This document shows, piece after piece, positions 46,164-57,100 of a stretch of DNA of 64,000 nucleotides. Source of the stretch: Thiocapsa imhoffii (GTDB lineage: Bacteria; Pseudomonadota; Gammaproteobacteria; Chromatiales; Chromatiaceae). The stretch is taken from assembly GCF_016583985.1 (NCBI RefSeq), contig NZ_NRSD01000018.1:17869-81868 (forward strand). Direction: 5' to 3'. Under the pieces are notes generated by a model, which saw only the letters and a list, made by a program, of their open reading frames with translations, was not told the DNA's origin and ran no database searches. A program made the position numbers and the translations under genes. Every line of letters begins with the position of its first letter. The stretch's first letter is position 1.

Positions 46164-49100
46164 ATGCTCGTTCTCCATGGTGCCCGCGCACGCTCCGAAT
46201 TCAGACTCCTGAAAATCGCGCAGAAGCTGAGCGCCCAGCTTGGCGGATCAGTCGAACTCGCGGCCGAGCAGGTCTACTTCGCGACCTACTCGGCTCCACT
46301 CGGCGACACCGAGCAGGGCCGACTCGAGAGCCTGCTCGATGCCACCACGCAGGATCCCTCAACGGCGATGGCCGCGCCGAATGCGACGAGGACCAGTCTG
46401 CTCGTGGTTCCCCGCCCCGGCACCATCTCGCCCTGGTCGTCGAAGTCAACCGATATCGCGCACAACTGTGGCCTCACCGCGATCACGCGCATCGAGCGCG
46501 GCCTGCTCTATCGCATCACCAGCGGCGGCGTGCACCCTCATTGCACAGCGACCTTGACGCGGGACCAACTCGCGGCGGCGGCGCTGTTGCTGCACGATCG
46601 TATGACCGAGGTCGTCTTCTTCGAGCTCGCCGAGGCCGCACGGTTGTTCGCGCACACCGAGGCGAAACCCGTGCGCCACATCCCGCTTGGCGACGATCCC
46701 GAGGCAGCCCTGGCGGCAGCCAATCGCGCGCTAGGCCTCGCGCTCTCGCCCGATGAGATCACCTATCTGGCCGGTAGTTTCGCGGCACTGGAGCGCGCGC
46801 CGACCGACGTTGAACTCATGATGTTCGCCCAGGCCAATTCCGAGCATTGCCGCCATAAAATCTTCAACGCACGCTGGTCGATCGATGGCGTTGACCAGCC
46901 CCACTCGTTGTTTCAAATGATTCGCCACACCACCGAGGTCGCGCCCACTGGCGTGCTGTCGGCGTATCGGGACAATGCCGCGGTGATCGAGGGTTGGGAG
47001 GGGCGGCGGTTTCTGGCCGACACCCTCACCGGTGTCTACCGCGAGCAAGAAGAACCCATCCAGATCCTCATGAAGGTCGAGACGCATAACCATCCGACCG
47101 CGATCGCACCGGATCCGGGCGCCGCCACGGGCGCGGGCGGTGAGATCCGCGACGAAGGGGCGACCGGGCGCGGCGCGAAACCGAAAGCCGGTCTCTGTGG
47201 CTTTTCGGTTTCGGATTTGCGCATTCCTGGCTGGCTCAGGCCCTGGGAGATACCGGAGACGGCATACCACGGTAAACCCAGTCGCATCGTCTCGGCGCTG
47301 GACATCATGCTGGAGGGTCCGATCGGGGCCGCGGCGTTCAACAACGAATTCGGTCGCCCAAACCTCACCGGTTATTTTCGCACGTTCGAGCAGCGCCTTC
47401 CCGCTCCCAATGAAGCCGTCGAACTGCGTGGATATCACAAGCCCATCATGCTCGCAGGCGGGCTCGGCAACATTCGCACTGAACACGTGCACAAGGACAG
47501 CTTTCCGGACGAGACGCCACTCGTCGTGCTCGGTGGGCCCGCGATGCTGATCGGGCTCGGTGGCGGCGCGGCGTCGAGCATGACCTCTGGATCCTCCGCC
47601 GAGGATCTCGACTTCGCCTCCGTGCAGCGTGCCAACCCCGAGATGCAGCGCCGTTGCCAGGAAGTGATCGATCGCTGTTGGGCACTGGGCGAGCAGAATC
47701 CCATCCTCTTCATCCATGATGTCGGGGCTGGCGGACTCGCCAACGCCCTTCCCGAACTGGTCCATGATGCCGGGCGCGGCGGTCAGTTCGAGTTGCGCGC
47801 GGTTCCCAACGACGACCCCAGCATGTCGCCGATGGAGCTCTGGTGCAATGAGTCGCAGGAGCGCTATGTCCTCGCGATCGCTGCTGAGCACTTGGCACAG
47901 TTCGAGGCGATCTGCGCACGCGAACGCTGTCCCTTCGCCGTGGTGGGAACCGCCACGTCCGCGCCACACCTGACCTTGACCGATGCGCGGTTCGCGGACA
48001 CCCCGATCGACATGCCGATGTCGCTCCTATTCGGAAAACCGCCCAAGATGGAGCGTGCGGCACGCACCGAGCACCCTGTTCGAACGCCATTGAAGACGAC
48101 CGGGATCGACCTGCGTGAGGCACTCGAACGCGTCTTGAGCCACCCGAGCGTGGCCGATAAAAGCTTTCTGATCACCATCGGTGATCGCAGCATCACCGGA
48201 CTGGTGGCGCGCGATCAGATGGTTGGACCCTGGCAGGTTCCGGTCGCGGATTGTGCGGTCACCGTCAGTGACTATCAGGGCATCAGCGGCGAGGCCATGG
48301 CGGTGGGGGAGCGCACCCCACTGGCCCTGTTGGACGCACCCGCGGCGGGCCGAATGGCGGTCGCGGAGGCCATCACCAACATCGCCGCCGCCGCCATCGC
48401 GACGCTCGGCGAGGTCAAACTCTCGGCCAATTGGATGGCCGCCGCCGGTGACCCCGAAGAGGATGCACGTCTCTACCAAACGGTCAAAGCGGTCGCGCTG
48501 GAGCTCTGCCCTGCCCTTGGCATGGCCATCCCCGTCGGTAAGGACTCCATGAGCATGAAGACGGTCTGGACCGATCAACACGGAGTGCGCCAAGAGATGC
48601 GTGCCCCGCTGTCGCTGATCGTCTCGGCCTTCGCCCCCGTCACGGATGTGCGTGCGACCTTGACTCCCCAGTTGCGCACCGACCAAGGGGACACGGATCT
48701 GATTCTGATCGATCTCGGGCAAGGCCAGAACCGTCTCGGCGGTTCCTGTCTGGCGCAGGTCTATGGCCAGCTTGGCAACCAGGGACCAGATCTCGATGCC
48801 CCTGAGCTGCTGCAACGGTTCTTTGACGCCATCCAGGAACTGCGCGCCGAGGAACTCCTGCTCGCCTATCACGATCGCTCCGATGGCGGCCTCATCGCCA
48901 CCCTGTGCGAAATGGCCTTCGCCGGACGCTGTGGCGTGGATGTCGATGTGAGCGCCGTGGGTCCGGATGATCTCGCCGCCCTCTTCAGCGAAGAATTGGG
49001 CGCTGTCATCCAGGTGCGCCACACCGACACCGATGCCGTCCTGCAGATCCTTGAGTCCTATGGACTGGCCGAATTCAGCCCCGTGATCGGCATGCTCGAC

Positions 49101-50102
49101 GACAGTGATCAGATCCGCATCTGTCGCCGTTGCCAGCCATTACTCAACCTAGATCGCGGTGCCCTGCAGCGCATCTGGTCGGAAACCAGCTACCGTCTCC
49201 AAGCCCTACGCGATCATCCCGACTGCGCCGCCGAGGCCTTTGCACGCATCACCGAGCCGGATCCTGGTTTGCATGCCCGTCTCACCTTTGATCCGGATGA
49301 CGATGTCAGCGCCATCTATGTCGAGCGCGGCGTGCGACCACCCATCGCCATCCTGCGAGAGCAAGGGGTGAATGGCCAGATCGAGATGGCCGCGGCCTTC
49401 CATGCCGCCGGCTTCGAGTGCGTCGATGTTCATCTCTCCGACATCATGGCCGGGCGGATCCGGCTCGATCGCTTTCGCGGACTTGTCGCCTGCGGCGGTT
49501 TCTCATACGGTGACGTGCTCGGCGCCGGCCAAGGCTGGGCGAAGTCGATCCTCTTCAATGCGCGGGCCCGCGATGAGTTCGAGGCCTTTTTCACCCGTGA
49601 GGAGACCTTCACACTCGGCGTCTGCAATGGCTGTCAGATGCTGTCCCATCTGCGCGAACTGATCCCCGGGACTGCGCATTGGCCGCGCTTTACGCGCAAC
49701 CGTTCCGAGCAATTCGAAGCCCGAACCCTGTTGCTGGAGGTCCAGGACAGCGCGTCCATCCTGCTCGCCGGCATGGCCGGATCACGCATTCCGATCGCGG
49801 TGGCGCACGGTGAGGGACGCGCCGAATTCACTGACGCCGAGGCGCTCGCCGCGACCCGCGCCCGGATCGCGGTCCGCTACATCGAACATGACGGAACGAT
49901 CGCCGAACGCTACCCGGCGAACCCCAATGGATCGCCCGAGGGTATCGCGGGACTCACGACGCCCGATGGGCGCGTCACCATCATGATGCCGCATCCAGAG
50001 CGGGTCTTCCGCACGCTGCAAAATTCCTGGCACCCTGATGATTGGGGGAGTGATGGGCCTTGGATGCGCTTGTTCCGCAATGCGCGAACCTGGGTCGGCT
50101 AA
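46164..50102 (+). CDS. purL: Phosphoribosylformylglycinamidine synthase, single-chain
   Basis: ATP- and glutamine-dependent fourth step of purine synthesis. The 1312-residue protein is the long gammaproteobacterial form: N-terminal PurS-like domain; two synthetase halves with [54 protein letters not shown] and [10 protein letters not shown]; and a C-terminal class I amidotransferase with GVCNGCQML (nucleophile Cys), HGEGRAEF and MPHPERVF (His and Glu). ATG at 46164 matches the usual N-terminus; an ATG at 46128 adds 12 residues. Confidence 0.95.
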   Translation: MLVLHGARARSEFRLLKIAQKLSAQLGGSVELAAEQVYFATYSAPLGDTEQGRLESLLDATTQDPSTAMAAPNATRTSLLVVPRPGTISPWSSKSTDIAHNCGLTAITRIERGLLYRITSGGVHPHCTATLTRDQLAAAALLLHDRMTEVVFFELAEAARLFAHTEAKPVRHIPLGDDPEAALAAANRALGLALSPDEITYLAGSFAALERAPTDVELMMFAQANSEHCRHKIFNARWSIDGVDQPHSLFQMIRHTTEVAPTGVLSAYRDNAAVIEGWEGRRFLADTLTGVYREQEEPIQILMKVETHNHPTAIAPDPGAATGAGGEIRDEGATGRGAKPKAGLCGFSVSDLRIPGWLRPWEIPETAYHGKPSRIVSALDIMLEGPIGAAAFNNEFGRPNLTGYFRTFEQRLPAPNEAVELRGYHKPIMLAGGLGNIRTEHVHKDSFPDETPLVVLGGPAMLIGLGGGAASSMTSGSSAEDLDFASVQRANPEMQRRCQEVIDRCWALGEQNPILFIHDVGAGGLANALPELVHDAGRGGQFELRAVPNDDPSMSPMELWCNESQERYVLAIAAEHLAQFEAICARERCPFAVVGTATSAPHLTLTDARFADTPIDMPMSLLFGKPPKMERAARTEHPVRTPLKTTGIDLREALERVLSHPSVADKSFLITIGDRSITGLVARDQMVGPWQVPVADCAVTVSDYQGISGEAMAVGERTPLALLDAPAAGRMAVAEAITNIAAAAIATLGEVKLSANWMAAAGDPEEDARLYQTVKAVALELCPALGMAIPVGKDSMSMKTVWTDQHGVRQEMRAPLSLIVSAFAPVTDVRATLTPQLRTDQGDTDLILIDLGQGQNRLGGSCLAQVYGQLGNQGPDLDAPELLQRFFDAIQELRAEELLLAYHDRSDGGLIATLCEMAFAGRCGVDVDVSAVGPDDLAALFSEELGAVIQVRHTDTDAVLQILESYGLAEFSPVIGMLDDSDQIRICRRCQPLLNLDRGALQRIWSETSYRLQALRDHPDCAAEAFARITEPDPGLHARLTFDPDDDVSAIYVERGVRPPIAILREQGVNGQIEMAAAFHAAGFECVDVHLSDIMAGRIRLDRFRGLVACGGFSYGDVLGAGQGWAKSILFNARARDEFEAFFTREETFTLGVCNGCQMLSHLRELIPGTAHWPRFTRNRSEQFEARTLLLEVQDSASILLAGMAGSRIPIAVAHGEGRAEFTDAEALAATRARIAVRYIEHDGTIAERYPANPNGSPEGIAGLTTPDGRVTIMMPHPERVFRTLQNSWHPDDWGSDGPWMRLFRNARTWVG

Positions 50103-50228
50103 ATGGGACGGCGGGTCGCGACTGATCAATGCGGCTCGCCGCGCGCTGCTGCCGCTTGACCTGATGGTTTGCTCACCTCACACCTCACCGATGTGCTGCG
50201 TGGTGAGGTGATTGGAGACGGATCAATC

Positions 50229-50651
50229 ATGCTGACCATCAAGACCGGCATCCGCATCCCCGAATCCGAGTTGAGCGAGCGTTTCATCCGCTCCCCCGGC
50301 CCAGGCGGTCAGAACGTCAATAAAGTGGAAACCGCCGTGCAACTGCGCTTCGACGTCAAGCGATCCCCGTCCCTGTGCGAGGCGGTACGTGCTCGGCTGT
50401 TGCACCTGGCGGGACGACGCGTCGATCGCGATGGCATCCTCATGATCGAGGCGCATCGTTATCGGACGCGCGAACGCAATCGCGCGGATGCACGCGCTCG
50501 ACTGGTCGCACTGATCGAACAAGCCACCGTGCGAGCGAAGCCGCGCGTCGCAACCCGCCCGACGCGCGCCTCCGAGGAACGCCGTTTGGAACACAAACGC
50601 AAGCTCGCGACGACGAAACGAATGCGCCGCAGTCCTGCTGATCAGGACTGA
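50229..50651 (+). CDS. arfB: Alternative ribosome-rescue factor ArfB (YaeJ)
   Basis: Peptidyl-tRNA hydrolase that frees stalled ribosomes lacking a stop codon. The 140-residue protein has the release-factor motif RSPGPGGQNVNKVETAVQLRFD, with GGQ as the catalytic loop, and the basic C-terminal tail (RRLEHKRKLATTKRMRRS) that enters the mRNA channel. GGAG at about 50215 sets the ATG at 50229. It follows purL by 126 bases on the same strand. Confidence 0.92.
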   Translation: MLTIKTGIRIPESELSERFIRSPGPGGQNVNKVETAVQLRFDVKRSPSLCEAVRARLLHLAGRRVDRDGILMIEAHRYRTRERNRADARARLVALIEQATVRAKPRVATRPTRASEERRLEHKRKLATTKRMRRSPADQD

Positions 50652-50668
50652 GCACCGACGCAAGGATC

Positions 50669-50848
50669 CTACTCGTTCACCTCGACGATCGCGCCGGAAC
50701 CGTTCTGAGCCACGACGATGACAAGCTTCCCAAGCGTCGGATGACGGGCGGTGATCAGCTTGAAGGTTGGAAAGGACCGCGTCTCGATCAACTCGCTCTC
50801 ATCTTGCAGGTCTGCGATCAAGCTTGCTTCGGCTTCCTGTAGACGCAT
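50669..50848 (-). CDS. Small hypothetical protein (59 residues)
   Basis: An open frame on the minus strand from ATG 50848 to TAG 50669. GGGGGTG lies about six bases before the ATG and is a good ribosome site. The product is acidic at the N-terminus (MRLQEAEASLIADLQDE), followed by FPTFKLITARHPTLGKLVIV and a Gly/Ser turn. It looks like a small alpha/beta protein with no hydrophobic anchor. It converges with arfB and lies about 90 bases upstream of nothing else on its strand. Real gene status rests on codon use and the ribosome site only. Confidence 0.45.
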   Translation of the reverse strand: MRLQEAEASLIADLQDESELIETRSFPTFKLITARHPTLGKLVIVVAQNGSGAIVEVNE

Positions 50849-50935
50849 TGGGCACCCCCAGTCATCGCTCAGTCATCAACTCGGCGGATGCACCCGAGGG
50901 GAGCCGGATGGCTCCCGATCCGGTACGGATCGCGA

Positions 50936-51427
50936 CTACATCGCCATGTCCAGGTCGTCCTGGATCAAGGCAATTCCCGCCAGAGCGCACTCCTCGTCCG
51001 TTGCACCATCCGGTGCGCCACTCACGCCCACACCGGCTACCAACGCAGAGCCACCAACCAGCACCGGCACCCCACCAGCGGACATCACCAACCCATCCAA
51101 GCGCCCGATCGGCGTGTCAGCGCGCTCGCTCATCGCCGAGGTTGCCGCATTGAAGTTGACTGCCGTGAAGGCCTTCTTTTGACTGATCGGGACCGTAATC
51201 GGCGCCGCGATGGTGTCGCGCAGGGTGACCTGGACGTTGCCTTCACGGTCGACCACCGTGACAGCAATCTGAATCCCCTGCTCTCGACAGGCTTCGATCG
51301 TGCCCTGCGCGATCTTCACGGCCGAGTCCATGGAAAGACGCTGCAGCGGAACCACCATGGGGCCCTCGGCGATCGCCGCACCCGCGACAGACAGGCTTGC
51401 AAGCAGGACTGGGATCATTTTAGTCAT
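50936..51427 (-). CDS. HbpS/GlcG-like secreted haem-binding-type protein
   Basis: The 163-residue product has a signal peptide (MTKMIPVLLASLSVAGAAIA) and the HbpS/GlcG fold: IEACREQGIQIAVTVVDREGN, TRDTI-like LRDTIAAPITVPISQKKAFTA, GGVPVLVGGSALVAGVGVSGA and DEECALAGI. Some family members bind haem or act as redox sensors; others have no known ligand. A GGAGGAG ribosome site precedes the ATG. Exported location follows from the signal peptide. Confidence 0.82.
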   Translation of the reverse strand: MTKMIPVLLASLSVAGAAIAEGPMVVPLQRLSMDSAVKIAQGTIEACREQGIQIAVTVVDREGNVQVTLRDTIAAPITVPISQKKAFTAVNFNAATSAMSERADTPIGRLDGLVMSAGGVPVLVGGSALVAGVGVSGAPDGATDEECALAGIALIQDDLDMAM

Positions 51428-51557
51428 CTTTATCTCCTCCTCTCCTCATGTTCGCCCAAGCGACCCGCGTCGAAACAAAACGGGACGGTCGGGTCTCGTT
51501 GCCAAAAGATGATCATGAGCCCAGGCAACTCAGTGTCGAGTCACCCTCTCCGGGCGG

Positions 51558-52790
51558 TCAAGGCGCCCGATAGTGGCTCTCGATGTATTCATCGACCATG
51601 CGCTTGAACTGCTCGGCGATCCCGTCGCCCTTGAGCGTGGCAACCTTCTCGCCATCGACATAAACCGGCGCGGACGGACGCTCTCCCGTGCCCGGGAGAC
51701 TGATCCCGATGTTGGCATGCTTACTCTCGCCCGGACCATTGACCACACAGCCCATGATGGCGACCTGCATGGTCTCGACGCCGGGATACTGTGTTCGCCA
51801 TTGCGGCATCTGCTCGCGCAGATAGGTTTGAATGTTTTGGGCGAGATGCTGAAAGGTGTCGCTGGTCGTGCGCCCACAGCCGGGACAAGCGGTGACCATG
51901 GGTGCAAAGGATCTCAGCCCCATGGTCTGCAGGATCTCTTGCGCCACGACCACCTCGCGGGTCCGGGACTCGCCCGGTGCGGGCGTCAATGAGATGCGGA
52001 TGGTGTCGCCAATCCCCTCTTGCAAGAGCACCGCCAGCGCCGCGGTCGAGGCCACGATCCCCTTCGATCCCATCCCCGCCTCGGTCAACCCCAGGTGCAA
52101 GGCATAATCGCTCCGCTCGGCGAGCATCCGGTAGACCGCGATCAAATCCTGTACACCACTCATCTTACAAGACAAGATGATGTGATCCCGCCCCAGCCCT
52201 AGTGCCTCGGCTCGTTCGGCACTACTGATAGCGGACTCCACCATCGCGGCCCGCATCACTTCATCGGCAGTCAGCGGCTGCGCGGCGCGCGCGTTCTCGT
52301 CCATCATGCGCACGATCAGATCCGGATCGAGACTGCCCCAATTCACCCCGATACGAACCGGGCGATCATAGCGGCATGCCATCTCAATCATGGTTGCGAA
52401 CTGACTGTCCTTCTTCTCGCCACGCCCCACATTACCGGGGTTGATGCGGTATTTCGCCAGCGCCTCGGCGCACGCCGGATAATCGGTCAGCAGCCGATGT
52501 CCATTGAAATGAAAATCACCCACCAGCGGAACCTGACAACCCTGGGCATCGAGGGTGTCGCGAATGATCGGCACGGCCTGCGCCGCCGACTCGTGATTGA
52601 CCGTGATGCGCACCAGTTCGGAGCCGGCACGCGCCAGCTCAATGATCTGTCGCACCGTGCCACCGATGTCGGCCGTATCGGTGTTGGTCATGGATTGAAC
52701 GAGGATCGGCGCATTGCCCCCAACCGTGAGGGGGCCAATGCGAACCGGGCAAGTCGTGCGGCGTTGAATCGGAGATGACATGGGACTCAT
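51558..52790 (-). CDS. ispG: 4-hydroxy-3-methylbut-2-enyl diphosphate synthase
   Basis: Reductive step of the non-mevalonate isoprenoid pathway, using a 4Fe-4S cluster and electrons from flavodoxin or ferredoxin. The 410-residue protein has [41 protein letters not shown] and the cluster cysteines in [10 protein letters not shown] and [17 protein letters not shown] at 52790 or 52781. Typical proteobacterial length. It shares the electron carriers served by the rnf/nifJ region. Confidence 0.95.
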   Translation of the reverse strand: MSPMSSPIQRRTTCPVRIGPLTVGGNAPILVQSMTNTDTADIGGTVRQIIELARAGSELVRITVNHESAAQAVPIIRDTLDAQGCQVPLVGDFHFNGHRLLTDYPACAEALAKYRINPGNVGRGEKKDSQFATMIEMACRYDRPVRIGVNWGSLDPDLIVRMMDENARAAQPLTADEVMRAAMVESAISSAERAEALGLGRDHIILSCKMSGVQDLIAVYRMLAERSDYALHLGLTEAGMGSKGIVASTAALAVLLQEGIGDTIRISLTPAPGESRTREVVVAQEILQTMGLRSFAPMVTACPGCGRTTSDTFQHLAQNIQTYLREQMPQWRTQYPGVETMQVAIMGCVVNGPGESKHANIGISLPGTGERPSAPVYVDGEKVATLKGDGIAEQFKRMVDEYIESHYRAP

Positions 52791-52840
52791 GGGGCTGTGG
52801 TGGTGTTTGACGAACGGATCACGGGAATATGAGCGCGACC

Positions 52841-53728
52841 TCAGGGGACGGTCGACGCAGGCAATGGCGAACGCAGCCCTTGGACGATGGCGATGTAGTC
52901 CGGGTCATCCTGAGGGATCAGTCCGTGCCGGATCATGAAGTCGATGATCACCAGGTTGCAGTTCAATTTGAATGCATCCGTCTCCCGCACGATCGTGCTG
53001 ATCTCCTCAAGTGAGATCCGCTCGAAGGACTCCACTTCCCCGTCGGTGCACCGCGGTTGAAAATCGTCCGGGAGTTCAAGATCGTAACAGAACATCACAT
53101 CCGGCTTGAGACCAAGCTCGGCGTCGCGGCAGTAGGTCACCGCGCCAACCGGCAGAGCACGATCCGCAAGCTCCGCTGCCATACCCGCCTCCTCGGCGCA
53201 TTCCTTGCGGAGATTCTCCGCAAGACCGAGGCCATAGGGCAACCCACCACCAACAAGGTTATCGAGTCGCCCTGGGTAATGACGGCGGTCGGCAGCACGC
53301 CGTGCAACCCACATCTCAAGGCCTCGCGCGGTGCGGACATAGCCGTTCAGGTGCTGGCCAAAGGCACGCATCCCGAAAAAGGGCGCCCAGGCCCGATCGA
53401 TTAGGCACCATGCCGTCGCAGGGCCGGATGCGGTCACCGGATACCACTCATCTTGCCGATCAGGCAGCAGACCCTGCTCGCACAAGGTCAGCGCAATCGC
53501 CTCGAGCGCGGCCGTGCGACCCGCGAACGTTGCGGGGGCGTCGATCCATTCCACCGCCGTGGTGGTCACTTGAAACGCGCGTGGCCAGGCACGCAGGGCC
53601 TCCGCCGCCGTGTGGCGCAGACTGCCAAGCTGGACCCCGCGTGCCACCAAGGGCACAAAGGCACCCGGCTCCCAGGCGTTACACGCCGCGATCTTCTCCA
53701 GTAATCCCCGCAGCGGTCGCGCGCTCAA
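52841..53728 (-). CDS. DUF4743-Nudix hydrolase
   Basis: N-terminal DUF4743 (about 1-120), then a Nudix domain with the box [23 protein letters not shown] near residue 175, of the kind that cleaves nucleoside diphosphate derivatives; relatives are linked to thiamine pyrophosphate hydrolysis. The start is a TTG at 53728: TTGA overlaps the mazG stop, and GGAGGAG lies five bases upstream. ATG starts further upstream would run deep into mazG. The coupling to mazG suggests a shared nucleotide-sanitising role. Confidence 0.85.
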   Translation of the reverse strand: MSARPLRGLLEKIAACNAWEPGAFVPLVARGVQLGSLRHTAAEALRAWPRAFQVTTTAVEWIDAPATFAGRTAALEAIALTLCEQGLLPDRQDEWYPVTASGPATAWCLIDRAWAPFFGMRAFGQHLNGYVRTARGLEMWVARRAADRRHYPGRLDNLVGGGLPYGLGLAENLRKECAEEAGMAAELADRALPVGAVTYCRDAELGLKPDVMFCYDLELPDDFQPRCTDGEVESFERISLEEISTIVRETDAFKLNCNLVIIDFMIRHGLIPQDDPDYIAIVQGLRSPLPASTVP

Positions 53729-54525
53729 CGCTCCTCCGCCTTGATGAGATTCCACAGCCGCTCCATCTCGTCGCGCACGCTCCGACCTGGCACCAGGCCG
53801 CCGGCCCGCAGACACACCTCGACGCGCCCGAAGCGTCGTTCGAAGCGGTGATTGGCGGCACGCAACGCCTGCTCGGCATCGACCCCCATGTGGCGCGCCA
53901 GATTCACACAGGAAAACAAGAGATCACCCACCTCGTGGACGCGTTCAGTCGGTTCAGCATGGGTGCGCAAGGTCTCGCGACACTCCTCGAGTTCCTCGAT
54001 CACCTTCGCGAAGACCTCATCCATCGCGTCCCAGTCAAATCCCACAACGGCCGCGCGTTTCTGTAGCTTCTCCGCCCGCACCAACGCCGGCAGGGCCTGC
54101 GCGACGCCCTCGAGCACACTGCCGATCGGCCGCTGGCGCTTGCGTTCGCGCTCGGCCGCTTTCTCCCGCTCCCAGTTTTCCCGCACAGCCTCTTCATCCT
54201 CCAGCGAGGCATCGCCGAAGACATGCGGATGGCGGCGGATCATCTTCTCGCTGATCGCCTGCACCACGTCGGTGAAGTCGAAGCTGCCCTGCTCCTGTGC
54301 GATCCGCGCGTGGTAGACGACCTGTAACAACAGATCGCCTAATTCCTCACGCAGTTCCTTCATATCCTCGTTCTCGATCGCTTCGGCGACTTCGTAGGCC
54401 TCTTCGAGCGTGAACGGAAGGATGCTGCGGAACGTCTGTTCTTGATCCCAGGGACAGCCCGTTTCAGGATCACGAAGACGCGCGACGATCGCGATCAGGT
54501 CATCGATGGGTTCGTGTCGTCTCAT
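53725..54525 (-). CDS. mazG: Nucleoside triphosphate pyrophosphohydrolase
   Basis: Cleaves NTPs to NMP and pyrophosphate, removing abnormal nucleotides and ppGpp-related pools. The 266-residue protein has two MazG helices sets: CPWDQEQTFRSILPFTLEEAYEVAEAIE, EELGDLLLQVVYHA (metal-binding EExxD pattern), RRHPHVFGD and a second EVGDLLFSCVNLAR. ATG at 54525; the preceding GTG is an alternative. Overlaps the Nudix gene by four bases. Confidence 0.93.
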   Translation of the reverse strand: MRRHEPIDDLIAIVARLRDPETGCPWDQEQTFRSILPFTLEEAYEVAEAIENEDMKELREELGDLLLQVVYHARIAQEQGSFDFTDVVQAISEKMIRRHPHVFGDASLEDEEAVRENWEREKAAERERKRQRPIGSVLEGVAQALPALVRAEKLQKRAAVVGFDWDAMDEVFAKVIEELEECRETLRTHAEPTERVHEVGDLLFSCVNLARHMGVDAEQALRAANHRFERRFGRVEVCLRAGGLVPGRSVRDEMERLWNLIKAEER

Positions 54526-54598
54526 CACCTCATGTCATCCTGCGCTGACCGCCGTCATGTCAAAATGGAAGCACACCGCCTTGTCGCAGTGCCTGAGA

Positions 54599-54949
54599 TC
54601 ACACCGAGCCATTAAACAGCAGTCCCAGCAAGACCGCGGCAATCCCGCCCCATTTCCAGTAGGCGCGCGGGATGCCGATGAGTTCATCGGGGCGGGTCCG
54701 GCTCGGATCCCGAATGATCTCATACAGGTGGGGACCGGCTAGGAACCAGGGAAGAAATCCGAAGAACGTCGGAACCGCCAGCCACAGCGGCACGGGTTCG
54801 TTCAAAAAGAGCGCAACCGCCAGGATCGGCCAGACGATCAGGTAGATCGCCGTCAATTTCGCGTCGAGTGATTTATTCGCCGTCGTCACGAATCCTAGGA
54901 GCGCGATAAGCCCCCAGACCGCAACGATCAGGATAAGAAGGATACGCAT
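54599..54949 (-). CDS. Hypothetical four-helix membrane protein
   Basis: The 116-residue product has about four hydrophobic helices (ILLILIVAVWGLIALLGFV, IYLIVWPILAVALFL, PLWLAVPTFFGFLPWFLAG and GGIAAVLLGLLF), with DPSRTRPDELIGIPRAYWKW as the longest loop. No known family. It is upstream of mazG on the same strand by about 70 bases. Confidence 0.65.
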   Translation of the reverse strand: MRILLILIVAVWGLIALLGFVTTANKSLDAKLTAIYLIVWPILAVALFLNEPVPLWLAVPTFFGFLPWFLAGPHLYEIIRDPSRTRPDELIGIPRAYWKWGGIAAVLLGLLFNGSV

Positions 54950-55189
54950 GGTCTTCGGCAGCAGAATCGCTCAAGTCTTGCCGTGTGGTTGACGGCTCAG
55001 GCACAGATGGTAGCGGATGCTCGCGCGCAAGGTCCATCTCAAGATCTCCTTGAGAAGATTCAGATCGAGCACGGCCCTCAGATTCCGCGCTGCGCGGGGT
55101 CGCCGCACGCTCGCCCCAACCTCCGCGCGCAGCGGCTGACCCGCGCCGGTCCCGACACAACCTTCATCCGGCATTGGATTCGAAGGCGC

Positions 55190-55218
55190 TTGACAGCGAG
55201 TCATCCAATCTGGATGAT
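55190..55218 (+). promoter_or_regulatory. Probable tRNA-Arg promoter
   Basis: TTGACA at 55190-55195 and GATGAT at 55213-55218, 17 bases apart. A GC-rich stretch follows the -10 box, as in stringently controlled stable-RNA promoters. It starts about 100 bases before the tRNA, so a leader would be processed off. Confidence 0.5.
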
Positions 55219-55322
55219 GTGCGCCTCGATCGACCCCTGAGCGGCTTCGATCACCACTCAAACGGTCAGCAGGCATGCGCGACCGGAGACGGACTCCACG
55301 GAAGGAGCATCATTTCTCTCAA

Positions 55323-55399
55323 GCGCCCGTAGCTCAGCTGGATAGAGTACCTGGCTACGAACCAGGTGGTCGGAGGTTCGAATCCTTCCGGGCGCGCCA
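55323..55399 (+). tRNA. tRNA-Arg (anticodon ACG)
   Basis: A complete 77-base cloverleaf with encoded CCA. Acceptor stem GCGCCCG/CGGGCGC, D-arm AGCTGGATA, anticodon arm CCTGG-CTACGAA-CCAGG with ACG at positions 34-36, and T-arm GGAGG-TTCGAAT-CCTTC. A34 is normally modified to inosine so it reads CGU, CGC and CGA. Its 3' half is the integration site of the downstream island. Confidence 0.97.
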
Positions 55400-55439
55400 T
55401 GAAAACAACGGCTTAGATCCATTGGGTCTAGGCCGTTTT
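55355..55439. repeat. attL: tRNA 3' half plus terminator
   Basis: These 85 bases recur at 61667-61750 with about four mismatches. The longest exact block spans the T-arm, CCA end and first bases after the tRNA. This is the left attachment site of the island. Confidence 0.8.
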
Positions 55440-55440
55440 C
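55407..55440 (+). terminator. Rho-independent terminator of tRNA-Arg
   Basis: AACGGCTTAGA and TCTAGGCCGTT arms form a hairpin with a short loop, followed by TTTTC. A copy is present in attR at 61717-61753. Confidence 0.75.
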
Positions 55441-55444
55441 GTTT

Positions 55445-55464
55445 GAGTCACCATAGAGTCACCA
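55445..55464. repeat. Left pair of GAGTCACCA arm-type repeats
   Basis: GAGTCACCA at 55445-55453 and 55456-55464, 11 bases apart, one helical turn. The same pair occurs at 61527-61546. They probably bind the integrase N-terminal domain. Confidence 0.6.
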
Positions 55465-55466
55465 AG

Positions 55467-56698
55467 GATGTCGGCAAGACGCTGCAGGACGCCATGCGCA
55501 CCATCGAGGCCGCCAATCCGGGCCGCTTCGACGGCATCTTCGGCGATGCCCCTGGACCAACAAGGAGCGCCTGCCCGACGCCACGCTGAAGAATCTGCTC
55601 GAACACTTTTCCAGTCAGGTGCTCTCGCTCGCCAATGTCCCCGAGGATGAGCTTGGCGACGCCTACGAATACCTCATCGGCCGTTTCGCCGACGATGGCG
55701 GCCACACCGCGCAGGAGTTCTACACCAACCGCACCGTGGTCCATCTCATGACCCGGATGCTCAAGCCCCAACCGGGCGAGCGCATCTATGATCCGACCTG
55801 CGGCACGGGCGGCATGCTCATCGCCACGCTGGCCGAGTTCAAGCGGCAAGGCGGCGAGCATCGCACCCTGCGTCTCTACGGGCAGGAGCGCAACCATATG
55901 ACCGCCTCCATCGCCCGCATGAACCTGGTCCTGCACGGCGTCGAGGACTTCGACATCCAGCGCTGCGATACCCTGGAGGCACCGCGCTTCACCGAGGCCG
56001 ACCGGCTGCGCACCTTCGATGTGGTGCTGGCCAATCCGCCGTACTCCATCAAGCGCTGGAACCGCGACGCCTGGTCGTCGGACCCGTGGGGCCGCAATGC
56101 GCTCGGGACACCGCCCCAAGGCCACGCCGACTTCGCCTTCTTTCAGCACATCCTCGCCAGTCTCGACCCGCACACCGTCCGCTGCGCTATCCTCTTTCCG
56201 CATGGCGTGTTGTTTCGCAACGAGGAAGCCGAGATGCGGCGCAAGCTGATCGAATCCGACCGGCTCGACTGCGTCCTGGGGCTGGGTCCCAACCTCTTTT
56301 TCAACTCGCCGATGGAGGCGTGCGTCGTCGTCTGCCGCACCCGCAAGCCGCCCGCGCGCCAAGGGCGAATCCTCTTCATCGACGCTATCAACGCGATCAG
56401 CCGCGAGCGCGCTTATAGCTTCCTTAAGCCAGTCCACCAGCAGCGTATCGCCGCCACTTATGACGCTTTCGCCGACGAGCCGGGTTTTGCCCGGGTCGCC
56501 ACCCTCGACGAGGTCGCCGCGAACGGGCATAGCCTTTCCATTCCGCTGTACGTCAAGCGTCAAGCCAAAAACGGCGCCCCGGCCGACACGCGCACCCTGG
56601 CCGAGATCTGGGCCGCTTGGGAGCAGGATGGCCGCGCTTTCTGGCTGCAAATGGATTCCTTGGTGGAAGCGCTCGACCGCTTGGCCAAAGAGCACTGA
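55467..56698 (+). pseudogene. hsdM: Truncated, frameshifted type I methyltransferase subunit (hsdM remnant)
   Basis: HsdM similarity begins abruptly next to attL at KDVGKTLQDAMRTIEAANP; the N-terminal domain is absent. A one-base loss at 55551-55552 then shifts the frame between GIFGDA and WTNKERLPDATLKNLLEHF. The rest is intact: ASCGTGG-like DPTCGTGGMLIATL for SAM, VVLANPPYS (catalytic NPPY) and DCVLGLGPNLFF. The downstream reading frame alone, from about 55619, could make a 359-residue protein with both motifs but without the N-terminal recognition domain. Probably inactive. Confidence 0.85.
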
Positions 56699-56770
56699 CA
56701 GCGCAAGGCAGCATGGATAAGTAAAATTGTTCACCAATGCTGTGCATGATTCTCTAAACTAGGAGGGTGC

Positions 56771-57100
56771 GTGGAGATCGTATTCGCGGACAAGGACCTT
56801 GAGACTCTTTGCTCTGACGAGCGTCAACAAAAGAAACGCCTCGGCCTCGCCGGAGCGCGCAAGCTGCGCACCCGGCTGGCTGACTTGCAAGCTGTCGTGC
56901 GGGTAACGGCATTGTTCGCGGGCCATCCACACCCTCTGACCGGCGACCGAGACGGGCAATTTGCGCTTCGGCTGGATGGCGGATGTCGTCTGGTCTTTGA
57001 GCCAGCCGATCAACCGATACCCCGCCGTGACGATGGCGCAGTGGAGTGGGCCGAGGTCACCGCCGTCCGCATCGTTTTCATTGGTGACTACCATGACTGA
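56771..57100 (+). CDS. higB: HigB/RelE-type mRNA interferase toxin
   Basis: The 109-residue product has the RelE-like pattern: LAGARKLRTRLADLQAV, LRLDGGCRLVFEP and a C-terminal VTAVRIVFIGDYHD. HigB toxins cleave mRNA on the ribosome. GTG start with a strong AGGAGG five bases upstream. Its stop overlaps the antitoxin ATG by eight bases, in the toxin-first order typical of HigBA. Confidence 0.85.
   Translation: MEIVFADKDLETLCSDERQQKKRLGLAGARKLRTRLADLQAVVRVTALFAGHPHPLTGDRDGQFALRLDGGCRLVFEPADQPIPRRDDGAVEWAEVTAVRIVFIGDYHD

Noticed and set aside
46731..47969. 412-codon frame antisense to purL
   Set aside because: Within a clearly functional purL; no domain evidence.
55448..56737. 429-codon frame antisense to hsdM
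   Set aside because: A GC-rich shadow; hsdM motifs are on the plus strand.
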